From NCBI RefSeq assembly GCF_932294415.1, contig NC_065535.1, forward strand, positions 91,900,862-91,964,861: a DNA stretch of 64,000 bases. The letters are read 5' to 3'. This document shows, one piece after another, positions 1-12,319 of the stretch. How positions within the stretch are numbered: position 1 is the first letter of the stretch; each line of letters opens with the position of its first letter. A model generated the notes under the pieces. The model was not told the origin of the DNA. It worked only from the letters and a program-made list of their open reading frames with translations, and searched no databases. This DNA comes from Quercus robur. Taxonomy: Eukaryota > Streptophyta > Magnoliopsida > Fagales > Fagaceae. The position numbers were made by a program, and so were the translations under genes.

Positions 1-1290
1 TATCATATTAACAAGAATACTTAGTATATAATTATTAAAGTTTTGATTGAGTGATATGTACTATGTCGCTCCATTCAATCAAGTGATACGTATCATATTA
101 ATAAACCGTAAAATTTCTTACTTCACTTGAATCATTATCTATAAAAGATGTTTCTCAAAAAAAAATTATCTATAAAAGATGATTCTCAAAAAAAAAAAAA
201 AAAAAAAAAAAAAACTATAAAATATTAAAAGGTCATTTATTGACCCGCCAAGCAATGGGAGTCATGTGTCATATAGTGTGAACTAAGAAACTAATCATTA
301 TCCTTTTCAATTTCTTCGTTTATGAACCCTTTTCAATTTCTTCGTTTATGAAAAGTAAAATTGTTATAGATAAAATTTAACTAATACCTCATAATTTTTT
401 TTTTTAATGTACTACATCTAGGTAAATAACATCATTCCCCACCCCCCCCCCCCCCCACCCCACCCCCCCTCTCATATTACTATTAGTTCATTTCAAAGTG
501 TATTTAAAAATTATTTTCCTAAAAATAGATATTATTTTAATAAAACCTTCTTTATTTTCCAAAAAACAAAACCCCTTCTTTATCTTGCATTTGAAGAACT
601 AAAGATAGGAGCATTGTATTTTTTATTTTTATTTTTAGAAGATATGACAATTGTAGTTTTTGTGTTTAGAAGTTAGAGTTCTTGATAGTTGATATTGATT
701 ACAAATTTACAATTTTCATCTATGATAGAAAAGGGTTTCCTATAGCTTTAATTATTGTTATATTTTTTTTGGATGTTGACTTATATATGATTAGATATGT
801 AAAGTGATTCACAATTCCACATAAAAAAGAAGAAGTAAAGTGATATTTATTACTTAAATGATTTAAATTTAAATTAAGTTTATCACTATCACCTATCAAC
901 AAAAAGTTTATCTCTATCATAATTTTTAAATTGATTAGTCTTCCCTAAAGCTTTTATATTATTTAATAAAAAAATATGAAAAAATATATATATATATATA
1001 TCTGTGTGTGTCGAAAAAAATAGTATGAAATGCAAAAAGATCCATTGTGGTTTGGGTTAGTTGCAAACTGAACTCCTGTACTATTGATTTTGTATGATCT
1101 TTGAAGTTTAGGAGAATGACCATGTGTTAAACATATATTGTCTTAAAAATAACATTTTATTTATTTATTTATATATATACCATTAAAATGGTCATGTACA
1201 CACTATATATTAATTTGGATCATTTATAAAGCTTAACGGTTAATAATACAAAAATTAATTGAACAAGTGTCCATTTAGAACTAACTCAAA
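1..1290. other. AT-rich intergenic spacer with short tandem repeats
   Basis: No coding sequence is supported here. It holds a 26-bp unit repeated in tandem (302-327 and 328-353, one difference), an older duplication around 133-200 that ends in A tracts, a poly-A run near 190-213, a 15-C run at 442-456 inside a longer C-rich tract, and a short AT/GT dinucleotide tract near 980-1010. The small open frames here have no coding character. Confidence 0.6.
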
Positions 1291-1400
1291 CTCTTGGGCC
1301 TTCTCCAAAAAAAAAAAACTCTTGGGTCTTTTCGCATTTTGGCCCAAAAGAGGAAAAAGATAGCAACAAAAATGAAGGAAAACAATTATGGCGGGAACTC
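1291..1400 (+). promoter_or_regulatory. Proximal promoter of RPA2: site II elements and E2F-like box
   Basis: TGGGCC lies at 1295-1300 and its complement GGCCCA at 1341-1346; these match site II (TCP-binding) elements found upstream of plant genes for proliferation and translation. GGCGGGAA at 1390-1397 reads on the other strand as TTCCCGCC and matches the E2F consensus TTTCCCGC at all but one base. It lies about 117 bp before the RPA2 start codon. S-phase genes, RPA subunits included, are known E2F targets, so the combination fits the gene. Binding itself is inferred. Confidence 0.5.
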
Positions 1401-1513
1401 AATTTTTCTTATCTAAATAAAATAAAATCCCCAATATAATATAATTCATCATAACCCAAAATTTCAAATCCCTCTCTCTCACAGTCACAGACACACGCAG
1501 AATCATCGGAGCA

Positions 1514-4500
1514 ATGTATGGAAGCGAATTCGACGGTAGCGCTGCCTTCTCCGGCGGCGGATTCATGCCCTCTCAGGCCACCCAGGCTCCCGATCCTTCC
1601 TTCTCTACCTCCAAGGTACTTTCCTCCTTCGTTTTCTCTTCCAATTTTAAGCACCTGTTTGGTTCCCGAGAAAATGGATCTAACTACTATAATACTAGTA
1701 AGATAAGTTAAACCGAAGCAAATCGTTGTAAATCCCCTTTGCTCTAATTCAACATCTGTTTGTATTTCTAATTATAGCGTAACTGATATTTAGGGTTACG
1801 CTTTCTTTGTTGTTTATGATGGATTCTATCAGGATTAGTTTCTGTGATAATTGCGATTTTCTTTCATCTTTCACTGCAATCAAACGCTGCATATTCTTAT
1901 TTTGAAGGAATCACTATTTTGAATTCTTACTATTTACTTTTCATATGTGTTTGTGTGTTCCGAGAAACGAAAACCTCACCTGAACTAAACAAATGGTTGT
2001 ATTAGTCTTAATTTAGTTGATGTTTTCTTTTAATGGCGCCAAACAGTGTTTTAGGGTTTTGTGTTAAAATTAATGACTGAATGATTAATCCACAATTTCG
2101 TAATTGTTTAAACTTTTGTGACAATCGGTAATTGAGGATGGTATCAAAGTAATTGTTGAGTCCGTTTAGAAATCCCACGTGTTGGACCCACCATTTCCTA
2201 ACAACATAAGTTTTTGGGACAATCAGTAATTTATTGTTTTGATTTCTTGCTTTTGCAGAATCGTGATTCCCAGTCGTTGCTTCCGCTGACTGTGAAGCAA
2301 ATTAATGAAGCTCTTCTGACAAGTGATGATAAATCTAATTTTAGTATTGATGGTGTTGAAGTCAACAATGTGTGTTTCTTGAAACTTTCACTTTGCATTA
2401 TGTGTCTATCCATCCGTTTTGTTTTTACCTTCCATGTCGGGCATTTTGTGAGTTTGAATTATGTTTAGGTTACACTTGTGGGAAGGGTATGCAACAGAAC
2501 TGGGAGAGTGACTGATGTTACTTTCTTACTTGACGATGGGACTGGAAGGATTGAGTGTAACAAATGGTGAATCATCTTAATTTTTTTTTTTTAATAAAAT
2601 TTCTAATTAATTTTATTTTGATTGGATTGGTTTATTTTATTTTCTTAATTTTGTGCCAATCATGATTTTTTTGTTGTTGTCTTTTTTCTATGCACAGGGT
2701 TCAAGAATTCGTAGACTCAAATGAAGTTGAAGGAATCTTGTATGTTTCAATTTTTTTTGGGTCAATTTATATTTTGGTTTGAATACCTGTGTAACATTAA
2801 TTTGACCAAAGTAGTAGAGAAATTCTCTCATATTGTTTGTGTAAGTCAATAGATTGATCACCGATTCTCCTTGCCAATGTGATAAATGGTTTGTTGGTGT
2901 GACTTTTTGGTAAAAGAAATGAAAACTAGAGAAGTAATAATAGCTCAGAGTTTAAAGGGCGATGTAGGATTCCAAGTTTCTTTTTGTTTCCTTAAATCTC
3001 TCTTCAAAGAAGTGGAGCACGAGGAGTTTAAAATTTAGATTACTTGGGAATAATCGTTCAGTTTTAAATCAATAGGTGCACTTAGATTGCACTTTTCCCT
3101 TCTAAAAAAGATTTGTAATATATTATAGTGATTATCTTTTTACTTTAGGGAGGGAATGTATGTTCGCATCCATGGACACTTGAAAGGCTTCTTGGGAAAG
3201 CGGAGTTTAAATGTTTTCTCTATAAGGTGAAGATTTAATATAACTCTCCACCTCCCCCCCTTAATTTTAGCTATTATATTTACATGTTCATATTGTATTT
3301 TTGTCCATTTTTAAATAAAGTATATTATAACTTGTGTATATCTGGCTCTTAGGTGTTTTTTATTTATTATTCATCCCTGTAATACATGCCAAAATATTGG
3401 TCATAACTTGCTTAAAAAAAGAAAAGAAAGAAAAGAAAGATGTTTATGAGAGAGAGATTGGTATCCCTTGTCCCAACAGAAAGATGAAAAACTTTGTCAC
3501 TGTATTTGATCATGTCACAACAAGTTTCAATTAATAATTGTTTGTTCTTTTGTGGGTAATCCATGACCTCTTGATTTTTGAATTCTATTATAGGGAAAAT
3601 AGGAAATTGCTTGGGCTTGGCAAATTGGAATCAGAGAACATTGTCAAGAATTATAGCCTTATTAAGATTAGTGGCTTAGTGTTGATATTGGCTATAATCT
3701 ATGTCCCATTGATGTTTAAGACCATATGGTGGAGATTCAAGAAAATTACTTTACTCACTGGAACTAGATATAGCTTCATTTTTTTTGTAAGTAAATTTTA
3801 TTAGTAAAATAGATTCCTTCATGCTCATGATGGTGAACACTCCATAACCTAAAAGAATTACATAAACTATACACAAAATAAAAGTGATTTTGTGAAATCA
3901 ATAAGAGTGCTACACACGAGACCAATCAAAACAGAGTTCTAATCAGAAATGTTTCCAACTGAATCTTTGATCTGTTGGAATCTTCAAAAGTGCAGTTATT
4001 CCTCTCCTTCCATGATATCCACATCAAACATAATGGAGCCACATTACAAATCTCTGAGGAGTGCCTCCAAATCCAATTCCTCCACCTAAAAAAGAGGTCT
4101 GCCACCCTCCTATGTAAGACCCATTGAGTCCCAAAAGTTCTAAAAACCAGGCTCTATAAATCATAAGCTACATCACAATAAATCAACAAATTATCTACTG
4201 TTTTGGGGTAAAATATCTTTGTTTCAGTTAGTTATTGCCAACTTTTTGGTCTAACATAGAGCTTTTAAAATATCTTGTTAAGTTTGTTTTCTGGCAATGA
4301 GAATTTTTTATTTGATAGAGGTTTCTTTTTTTTGGGGGGGGGGGGGGGGGGGGGTGGTGTTGGTTTAATAAAAAGAGCAATGTTACTTATTGGACATGAC
4401 TGCTGTGTGGTTTAAGATCTTTTGGTTGGTCTGTGGGAGGTTGTGACTAAGAGCCTATCTCTCTTTGGAGGTTAGTTGTGGAGATGTCCACTTGGAACTT

Positions 4501-7500
4501 GAAGTTAAATCGTCAATAATGGCATGTAATTTTCTTGTACTGCCTCTATTCCATTTTGTTGGTACCAATAAAAAAATATGATTAAATACCAAATAGCCTT
4601 TCTAGATTTTAGAGTAGCATCAACAAGCAAAATGATGAAGACAAACTCAGAAAGTTATAAGTTTTAAAGCGTTAGAGGGATGCTCCATTAAAAAGTTGGA
4701 ATCCCTCTAGAGAACCAACAAACTGGGATGGAGTCATAATGCTACAGTACATGAAGGCTGTCATTCCTTGTTGACATCTGAACAATAACAGCGAGAATAG
4801 TAGTATGATACATGTAGCTTCATCTCTGTGCAAAATATCTGTGCTCAGATATTTTGCTGTCACTGAGATTGATTTCTTTTACTTCTGGGTGCTCACATTT
4901 TAGGTATGTTGCCGTTCTGAGTTTGGATGACGATGACATAGACACTTCAGCATCATAAACTAGCTTTAGAAATTCTTCACGACATCATATATTCATATAC
5001 AAAGTTCTGGATGCTTTTGTGGTCTTCTAGTTTGAATTTATGGTGTCGAGGAAGGATAGGTTCCACACCATGGGGGTGAGGAAGTGCCTATCCTGGATTT
5101 AGTTAATTTATGTCATTTTCAAGTTTTAACTGATTCATGTCGAAGTGTGAGCTACCTGACAAAAGTGGAAGCCCTTTTTTTGTTGTCTTGTTGACCTTTT
5201 CCCTGTTGTCATGTAATTGATCTCACAAAAACATGTCATTGGTATAACTTTGATTCTGTGAAGGTTCTTTATTGCTTTCTTAACATTGAACTTGGGTGTT
5301 GTTTTCAGGCCCATCACTGACTTTAATGAGATTGCAAGCCACTTCATTGATTGTATATATGTCCATCTCTATAATTCCAGGTTACGGGTATTAGTCCACT
5401 ATTATAAATGTCATCTAAGCTTTACTTGACATATTAATTACATCTATTTATCCATTTATATATTCTTGCTTTTCTGGGGTTACTTGTATTTATGCTTACA
5501 GAAACTACAAGGTGTTGGTGTTACCACACAGCCACAGATGCCTACTTCAACTAGTACACCTATGATGGGGCACCAAGCTACCTCAGTAAATCAGGTGAAA
5601 GATCTAACTGGGGAATTCATTTTTGCTGAATTCTTGATTGATATGTTCACTATTCAGCTACATTTTTCTTTTCAGCTCTCTAGTCAATACGGTAATGTTG
5701 GTGGACAGAAGAATATTGAACAAATGGTCTTAGAATTTTTGCAGCTTCCTGCGTCCAAGTAAGTACTTCTATTCTTGAAAGGATGTGTATCTTTTTTCTT
5801 CTTCTCCCCCCCTTAGATCTCCTCAAGTGCTCGTGTGTTGGAGGGGGGGATCAGGGATGGGGAGCTTTTGGCTAGGTAGCTGCATGTGTTAACTCAAATG
5901 TTTTTGGGCTTGGGTGTTGGCTTGTAGTTCCAATGTCTAACAAAGTAAAACAAAGTAGCTAAGAGTCTTGTATTTCAGTGGTATTACCTGGTTATAAAAT
6001 TGGGCTAAAAGGAAACTGGACTATCGACTGAACCTAATATTCAGTTAATTGTTATACCCAATCATTTTTACCCCCCTTTTCTTGGTTGGGATTATATGTG
6101 GGATTCATCTAAATCAATTAATTCTCTTTTCTTAATAATAATAATAATAATAATAATATTTATTTCTAAAAAGAACACGAAAAAGGAAAAAAAAAAAAAT
6201 ACTGGGAAGTTTTCCAAAAATATGATAAATTTTGAAGCTAGTATCTAAATTTTTTAGATATTGTTATAAATGTTTTGATGCTTGTTATTTGTTTTTTAAA
6301 TTTAAAAATAACATAAATTTTTTTTTTTGATAAGTTAAAATATACATATTTATTCCTATTTGTATTAATTAATTTGTTGGCATATGTCTGTCATATGTAT
6401 CTTTAATTTTAAAAAATTACTGTATCATTCAGCATGTTATTAGACCCTGACACTGTATCATAGATAAAAGCATCTCTACCTCCCTTAAAAAAACTCCTTT
6501 CCTTCCAGTCCCTCACCCTGTTTTTGCATTTCTGCAGTTGCTTGCATCATTGCGAATGCAAATGTGCATATATATATATATATATATGAGCCAATATTTT
6601 CTGAAGGAGAACCTAAAAAAAAAAAATTCTGAAGGAGAGTCCCTTGGTACTATTCAGGCCAAATTGGTACCTCTGGCTTTCATGGATTGATATTACATTT
6701 TAGCATGTGGCAATTCTGCCATATGGCTTGCGTTAAATGACTAAACTCATTGCTTAGCTTATATTTTCTCATTATAAGGAAGCTAATTAATGACATAATA
6801 TGGTTCCACATGGTTGATTCAGTGGAAAATGTTTGTCATGAGCAATTTTATTATGCCATTTATTGGGTAGACCATCCATTTTGATGCATGCATATTTATT
6901 ACATACAAGTGTGTCAAGAGCCTTGCAACTTAGTGGCATTGCATAGTCTTATTTATGAGGAGAACTTGGGTTCAAAATTCCCTCTCCCCCACTTTTTTAA
7001 CAATTGTATTATCAAAAAATATATATTTACATACATGGGGTTTGAGGGATACCCCAGTGGCTCCAACAGCTCTTCTGGTGCTTGGCACTAGTGCTCAAAC
7101 CCACAAGCCCCCCTCCTATTTACCTATCAAAGAAAAAAAAAAAATACATACATGCATGCATGTGTGTGTGTTCATATATTGTTAAGTAGATGAGCTCTTT
7201 TTGATTCAGCATGTTATTCTTTAACATGTCAGGATAGGGAGTGTGGATTAATGTGAAGTGTTAAATTTATTGGTTCCTTTTATTTCTGTTTGGTCTTGGA
7301 TTTCTAATGGCGAGCCCATTGTCTTACAATTTTTTGTCTCATGTCTTCCCTATGTATTTTCCTTGCCATTACATGATCCTCTATATTTTCATTTCCATGC
7401 TTCATTCTCTGCTTATTCCTATCAGTACAGTATGCTAGTTCTGACACTTTTGATCTTCCCATGTTTCAGTGCTGATGAAAAAGGGGTACACCGTGATTTA

Positions 7501-7536
7501 ATTGCCCAACAATTAAGAGTTTCAGTGGATAAGCTC

Positions 7537-7589
<53 letters not shown>

Positions 7590-7723
7590 CGGCATTCAAA
7601 CAGAAATATCTTAACTCTAAATTTCCTTATTTTGACAGGTTAGCTATTCAAAATCTTGTAGAGGAGGGCTTGATTTACTCTACAACCGATGACTTTCATT
7701 TTAAGTCAACTATCAATGGTTGA
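1514..7723 (+). CDS. RPA2: Replication protein A 32 kDa subunit (RPA2), 10 exons
   Basis: This is the middle subunit of the RPA heterotrimer, which binds single-stranded DNA in replication, repair and recombination in the nucleus. Exons read by splice consensus and frame: 1514-1615, 2259-2369, 2469-2566, 2698-2739, 3149-3226, 5309-5387, 5502-5594, 5676-5758, 7470-7538 and 7639-7723. They total 840 nt, giving 279 aa, the usual family length. The N-terminus is Gly/Ser-rich (MYGSEFDGSAAFSGGG), like the phosphorylated N-terminus of other RPA2 proteins. An OB fold covers about residues 70-150 (VTLVGRV, FLLDDGTGRIEC, YVRIHGHLKGFLGK). A linker follows, then a C-terminal winged-helix domain at about 205-275 (LIAQQLRVSVDKL, EEGLIYSTTDDFHFK), which contacts repair partners. 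The two long introns hold transposon pieces. The intron 9 donor lies in a CT microsatellite. The start is the only one that gives the family N-terminus. Confidence 0.93.
3779..4240 (-). mobile_element. 5'-truncated LINE (L1-like) 3' end, antisense in RPA2 intron 5
   Basis: Read on the minus strand, about 4130-3930 encodes the zinc-binding C-terminal part of a plant LINE reverse-transcriptase protein: RVADLFFRWRNWIWRHSS, then LCLMWISWKERNNCTFED, the usual WKERN..RTFED signature. A stop or frameshift breaks it just before FDWSRV. The element ends at lower coordinates in a typical LINE tail (AATAAAATTTACTTAC followed by A's, seen as T's at about 3778-3785). It sits inside RPA2 intron 5 in reverse orientation. 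I could not fix target-site duplications. Confidence 0.75.
4334..4354. repeat. Homopolymer run of 21 G in RPA2 intron 5
   Basis: An uninterrupted G tract follows a T-rich stretch on the sense strand of the intron. Such a run could form a G-quadruplex and is likely to vary in length or be mis-sequenced. Confidence 0.8.
6895..7025 (+). mobile_element. tRNA-derived SINE-like sequence in RPA2 intron 8
   Basis: The stretch GCCTTGCAACTTAGTGGCAT resembles a tRNA A box (TAGCTCAGTGG). About 50 bases on, CTTGGGTTCAAAATTCC resembles a B box (GGTTCGAATCC). A pyrimidine-rich segment and an A-rich segment follow, as in plant tRNA-derived SINEs. It is not an intact tRNA: there is no proper cloverleaf. A second dispersed fragment ending in poly-A (about 7035-7144) follows directly and may be part of the same insertion or a separate one. 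Confidence 0.5.
7541..7590. repeat. (CT)n(CA)n compound microsatellite at RPA2 intron 9 donor
   Basis: The repeat begins immediately after the GT of the intron 9 donor (7539-7540) and fills half of this short intron (7539-7638). Its position means length changes alter the sequence just downstream of the 5' splice site. Confidence 0.85.
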
Positions 7724-9600
7724 CATCTCCTGTTTGCAAGTTTATGCGAGTCTGCCGGAGAGTCTTAGATTCAGTTAGGTCCTGCTGTGATTACTCTCTC
7801 ATTTTGCATTTGTCATGGTGTGAAGCCCTGCCCGCATACAGGAGATATATCTATATGAGACCAGATTTAATAGTCAAGTGACATTTCTTTTAGTACTAAA
7901 AACTTCTTTTTTTTAATGAAAGTAACGCATCTTAAGTAGATTATAACTTGATATTGCTAGTGGTATTTTGTGCAAATGGACGGTTGAGATGGCGGACCTT
8001 TCTTTGATTCTGTAGCAGCTCAGTACCCATTGTAATTGGTTGTGGAGAATAATCACTGCCCTAGTGGGAGCTGAGCTCCGATGCTGTTAATATTATAATC
8101 ATGTAGATTTCTTTGGGTAAGAATGACATGTAGAACTGATCTTCCAATGGTGCGAAATTTCTGAGATCATTATCAAGATTTCAAAATCAGATTCTAGATT
8201 AACAACTTGCAATTATCTAAAACCAAGCAGAAAGCCGGACTCCAAAAGTAGCAAGGCTTCACATTTGGAGCTGCCAATCACTTAAACCACTAGTTTGACC
8301 AACCTTGCATGATGGTATTTAGTATTCATCACTCTCGCAGCCATAAATTAGAGCTTGCATGAAAAATGTGCCTTCTAGTCAAGGTTAGGCAAATTCAGAA
8401 TGGCGCTGAGTGCCCGAGCAATGGTTTCATTTCACGTCGACACAGGATAACACTGGCAGCCAACTCGTGTTGTGCGTGCTTAGTTAGCATGCACAAAACA
8501 TGGAAGACATTGTTGCATTGCAATTTGTTTCAACTTGCTTTAAGTTCATTTGTCTTCTTTTGAATTTTTTTTTCTGATAATATATACAAGGAAGCGGTGT
8601 TTAAGCTTTTGGTTAGATTATTTTACTCCTCTGATACTTTATAGATTATCTTTTGGTAAGTGAAATTGGAGATTTCCGGATTTATGACCTGCAAATATGT
8701 TGAGCTTGAGCCCACCAGCCCGATGTTATCAAATGTATGGTGACGTTAAAAAGAAAAGAAAAGAAGATTTGGCTTAGTTTCAGTGTATTTGACTGGTTAA
8801 AATGATGATACGTGACCAAAAATAAATGTGTCAGTGTGTCACTATTCTAACAGGACTGATTCGACTGAATACTATACGTAAGCTTTAACTAAAGAGAGGG
8901 GTAAAAGAATAGGAAACATGCACGTGTAGAATACGGTGGTTGTAGCAAGTTGCGAGGTCAAAGAGTTCAGTGATCAGTCCCACTGCCCATTCCGTCCAGT
9001 GGCTCGTGACATGAGCAAGCCGTATATTGAGATGGCACATGCTCTGTCACGTGTCCACATTCAGTGTTTACCAGCTTATCTACCGCAACTTCTAGTTTTA
9101 TTTTTAATAACCCACTTATTATTAAATATGAAGATGAGCAAATCTTGAATCCAAATACTCGTACCGAAAAGTGCGGACGACCAGTCGTAGATCACATCCA
9201 CGTGTGTTAGTATATAATATTGTTGTGAGTACATAACACTTTACTTGAAGTAACTTAAAATTAAAGCCAAAATAATTAATTCTTTTGAAAAGTGACTGTA
9301 GAATCACTTAACACTAATTACCAACTTGTGCAATTGTTCAGTAGAAAATATTTATATATGATATTTATTTATTAATCATGACTACTCAAAAAAATTTCTT
9401 TTGCTCCTTAAAAGAAACAGCTTTAATTCACAAATTTTTTATGAGATAAACTTGGACATAAGTTTGAAGATTCGGCTAAAATATGAAATATAAATCCAGT
9501 CAAGATTAGAAAATTTTGACTTTAATTGATTTTTGTTTTGTCTTGCCAACTGAAATATAAATTCAGTTAAGATTGCAAATATTTTCCCCAGGTTGATTGA
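7724..9600. other. RPA2 3' flank and spacer without further genes
   Basis: The first few hundred bases are presumably RPA2 3' UTR (AT-rich, several near-matches to AATAAA), but I cannot place the cleavage site. From about 8.2 to 9.6 kb I find no supported gene. CACGTGT at about 8923 and GTCACGTGTCC at about 9048 are G-box-like, with no gene nearby to give them meaning. Confidence 0.5.
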
Positions 9601-9602
9601 GG

Positions 9603-9825
9603 GTCTGTTTAGATACCGCTTATTACTAAAAATTGAAAATTGAAAACAATGTAACAAAATAATTTTTAAATATGTAAATAATGCCGTGGGACCCAGTTTT
9701 AAAGTTGTTTTTGCTAAAAAAGTATTTGCAGATCTCGTGAATAGTGCACGGAACCCACTAAAAAAATGCACGGGACAACACATGCTGTCGTTGAGGAAAA
9801 AACGCTTTACTCAAACTAACACTGA
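9603..9825 (+). mobile_element. Small non-autonomous element (MITE), copy 1
   Basis: It starts GTCTGTTTAGATACCGCTTA and contains the family-like segments AATAATTTTTAAATATGTAA and GTGGGACCC plus a GTGCACGG..CCC motif, then CGCTTTACTCAAACTAACAC. A second copy lies in the opposite orientation at about 39.2-39.4 kb, and together they define a dispersed family. It has no coding capacity. The ends are approximate and I could not confirm a target duplication. Confidence 0.6.
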
Positions 9826-9916
9826 ATATATAAGCAATAATTTCTTGTAAGACTTTCTTACATGGCACCTTCTTGTTATAGATCTAAAATAAAAGTGAAA
9901 AAAATAGAATGACATT

Positions 9917-10656
9917 TGTGTGGATGAGGATCCCTAATCTCATTTTAGTGAATTGCTAAGATGATTTCCTAGAATGCACCTCGGACCCCGGGGACAAGCA
10001 CTGGATAACCGTGAGACGAGCATTTGTTGATGTTGGGGTCAAGTAGTAACTATAGGAGGCTCATAAAGTTAAAATATCACAAAAGGGAAGAAAGTAGACT
10101 TGGCACGGGTTACGAGGAGGGTGAAAGGAGAAGGGTGTTGAAGATATCCCATCCGCATTAAATATAAGACAACTACTCCTTTGGCCGCATTAATGAGGAA
10201 AAAACCATGAACAGTAGTGGCACAGCTCAGATTGCAAGGCAGAAGCTTACTAGCATGTTCTGGTTGAGATAGAAGTCCTGGGAATGCAATCTCAACCCTC
10301 CAAGTGTAGGATTAAGATAATCTATATGTAAATATAGAAGGAAAACGAAGATCCTTATGAGAGAGATGCACAGAGAGAGAGAGTGGAGGACTTTTTTAAA
10401 GAAGAAAAAAAAATACTTGTGAAAAATAAAAAGCAAGACTCATATATAAAAGATCTTCCTCGGGCTGGACCGAGGATCCCTTTTTCTTCATAATTATGTG
10501 ATCCTAGTCATTTCTTTGGCATTTCTTCTCATTATGATTAACTTTAGCTCATTAAGTAGTCAATATCCTACCCATTTTCTAACAAATTTATTGTGGTGAG
10601 CTCATTGGGCCACTATTTGGTCGTTCTTGGGCTATAGGTTTGTTTGTGCCCTTACA
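9917..10656. mobile_element. Solo LTR with 5-bp target duplication ACATT
   Basis: A 740-bp segment begins TG (TGTGTGGATGAGGATCC) and ends CA (GTGCCCTTACA). It is flanked by the perfect direct repeat ACATT at 9912-9916 and 10657-10661, as expected of an LTR-retrotransposon insertion. No internal retrotransposon domain, primer-binding site or second LTR is nearby, so it is a solo LTR left by unequal recombination. Orientation was not established. The interior has a short GA repeat and the paired motifs CCTCGGACCCCGGGGA and CCTCGGGCTGGACCGAGG. Confidence 0.75.
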
Positions 10657-10661
10657 ACATT

Positions 10662-12300
10662 TTTTAGGACATAAAATAAAACATTTCACATGTTAAGTTT
10701 AACTAATGTGCAAAAGCAGTTCAAAAAGTTCTATTTCAAAGGTTTTTTTTTTTTTTTTTTTTTTTTGGGTTGTAAATGTTGTTTTAGATACATGGTACCT
10801 TTATTTTTCTTCTTTCCTAAATAAAAGCAAATAATTAGGGCGATCGGTTATATATGGTGATCCGTGATCATATTAACTTCTTATTCATTAAAAATCCAAT
10901 GTTTGAGAGACTAGAGTCTTAAATACTAAAGAGTTTGCAATTTGCAAGTGCTCTCTCAAGTGATTGTAGTGGAAGTGAGAAACAATAATTTTGGAGTCGA
11001 ACTAGCTCATATCAAATAAATTATATTTTGAGGTGAAGACTTTATTTAAAAAAAAAAAATTTAAAAATCAATGACTATGTTTAGAAATCAGATTTGCAGC
11101 AAATAATTTTAAACTTTAGCTACCACACAAGAAAAAAAAATCCTCCAATATTATAATTAGAATAAGTTGAAGAAGTTTCAAAATTATTTAATCAGCAGCA
11201 ACTTTTTTGTTTTTTGGGGATATACCAAATTTGCTACAGTGGAATTTCAATTAGTAGCAGCTGGATCACTGGATCACCATAAACATATATTAATTTATTT
11301 ATATAAACATAAATTCAAAAGACAACAGCGTTCTTCCGATATTATTGACTCGTCTTGTAGCCCAAAAAAATCAATCCATCGCACGAATGAGAATCATATC
11401 AACATTTTGGACCCACATGTCCACACTAAAAGACACATGTCCCAAATCATATATGAGTAAAGTTCAGACAATTAATAGACCTTTCCCAAACACAGAATGT
11501 AAAATATAATATTTAAAAAAAAAAAAATTTTGTTTAAACAATAAGAATAAAAATTCGCATCTATCTGCCGAAAAAAAAAATAAAAAATAAAAAAAAGAAG
11601 GTCATGTGAGAGGTGATCATGAAGTAATAATAAAATATTTTAGAACGTGAGGAATGATTCGTTTCACTGACCACAAAAACCCACTCCATTACTTTGAACA
11701 TAGTTTGACCGTGGAAAATTTTTGGCCTTGAATTACGAAAGCCAGCCAATTTATCACTTTATTTTAAGTGTTTTTAAGCTTACATTATTACCTTTTACTG
11801 TAAAGAAAAGAATCAAAATCAAATGCAAACACACTCCCGCCGAACTCTCTGCCAATCTGCTTTCACTTCCTTTTTTTTTTTTTTGGGTTAATTTTTTCCT
11901 CAACAGTTTCACTTCACTTCCAACTTTTGTATTCTTATGTGTTTTTTGCTTTTTGGTTGCTTAGTCTAAAAGCATTTTTAACTTCTTATCCGGGTTTTGA
12001 GGTCCTGCCTGCTGTCCACTACTTGATTAATACCTAATCTACTACTAAATCCCTCATCATATTATTACTATATATTTTCATGTGCCCTTTGCTTGTCCTA
12101 CAGTTTGGGTCCTGTCTGGTTATTGGTCCTGTTTCTAGTCCACCATATATTAGACACCAGCTATTAATACTTGCAACTAGGGATTCGTGGTGGTCGTAAG
12201 ATACGTGTATCATTCTTCTCATAGTTTGTGATAAATATCATATTTTTGTGATTACATTTTTAACTTTTTCTGAGACCATGGCTCCAGCTTTGACCCCTTT
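10662..12300. other. AT-rich spacer, no gene recognised
   Basis: There are several homopolymer T/A runs (for example 10742-10766) and small open frames without coding character. I see no repeat family or regulatory element I can name. Confidence 0.5.
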
Positions 12301-12319
12301 AATTTATGATTGCTAGATG

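Noticed and set aside
3334..3804. Two short open frames in RPA2 intron 5
   Set aside because: They lie between clear exon 5 and exon 6 borders and have no coding character.
6895..7025. Possible tRNA gene from A- and B-box-like words
   Set aside because: No cloverleaf: acceptor and anticodon stems do not pair; better explained as a tRNA-derived SINE.
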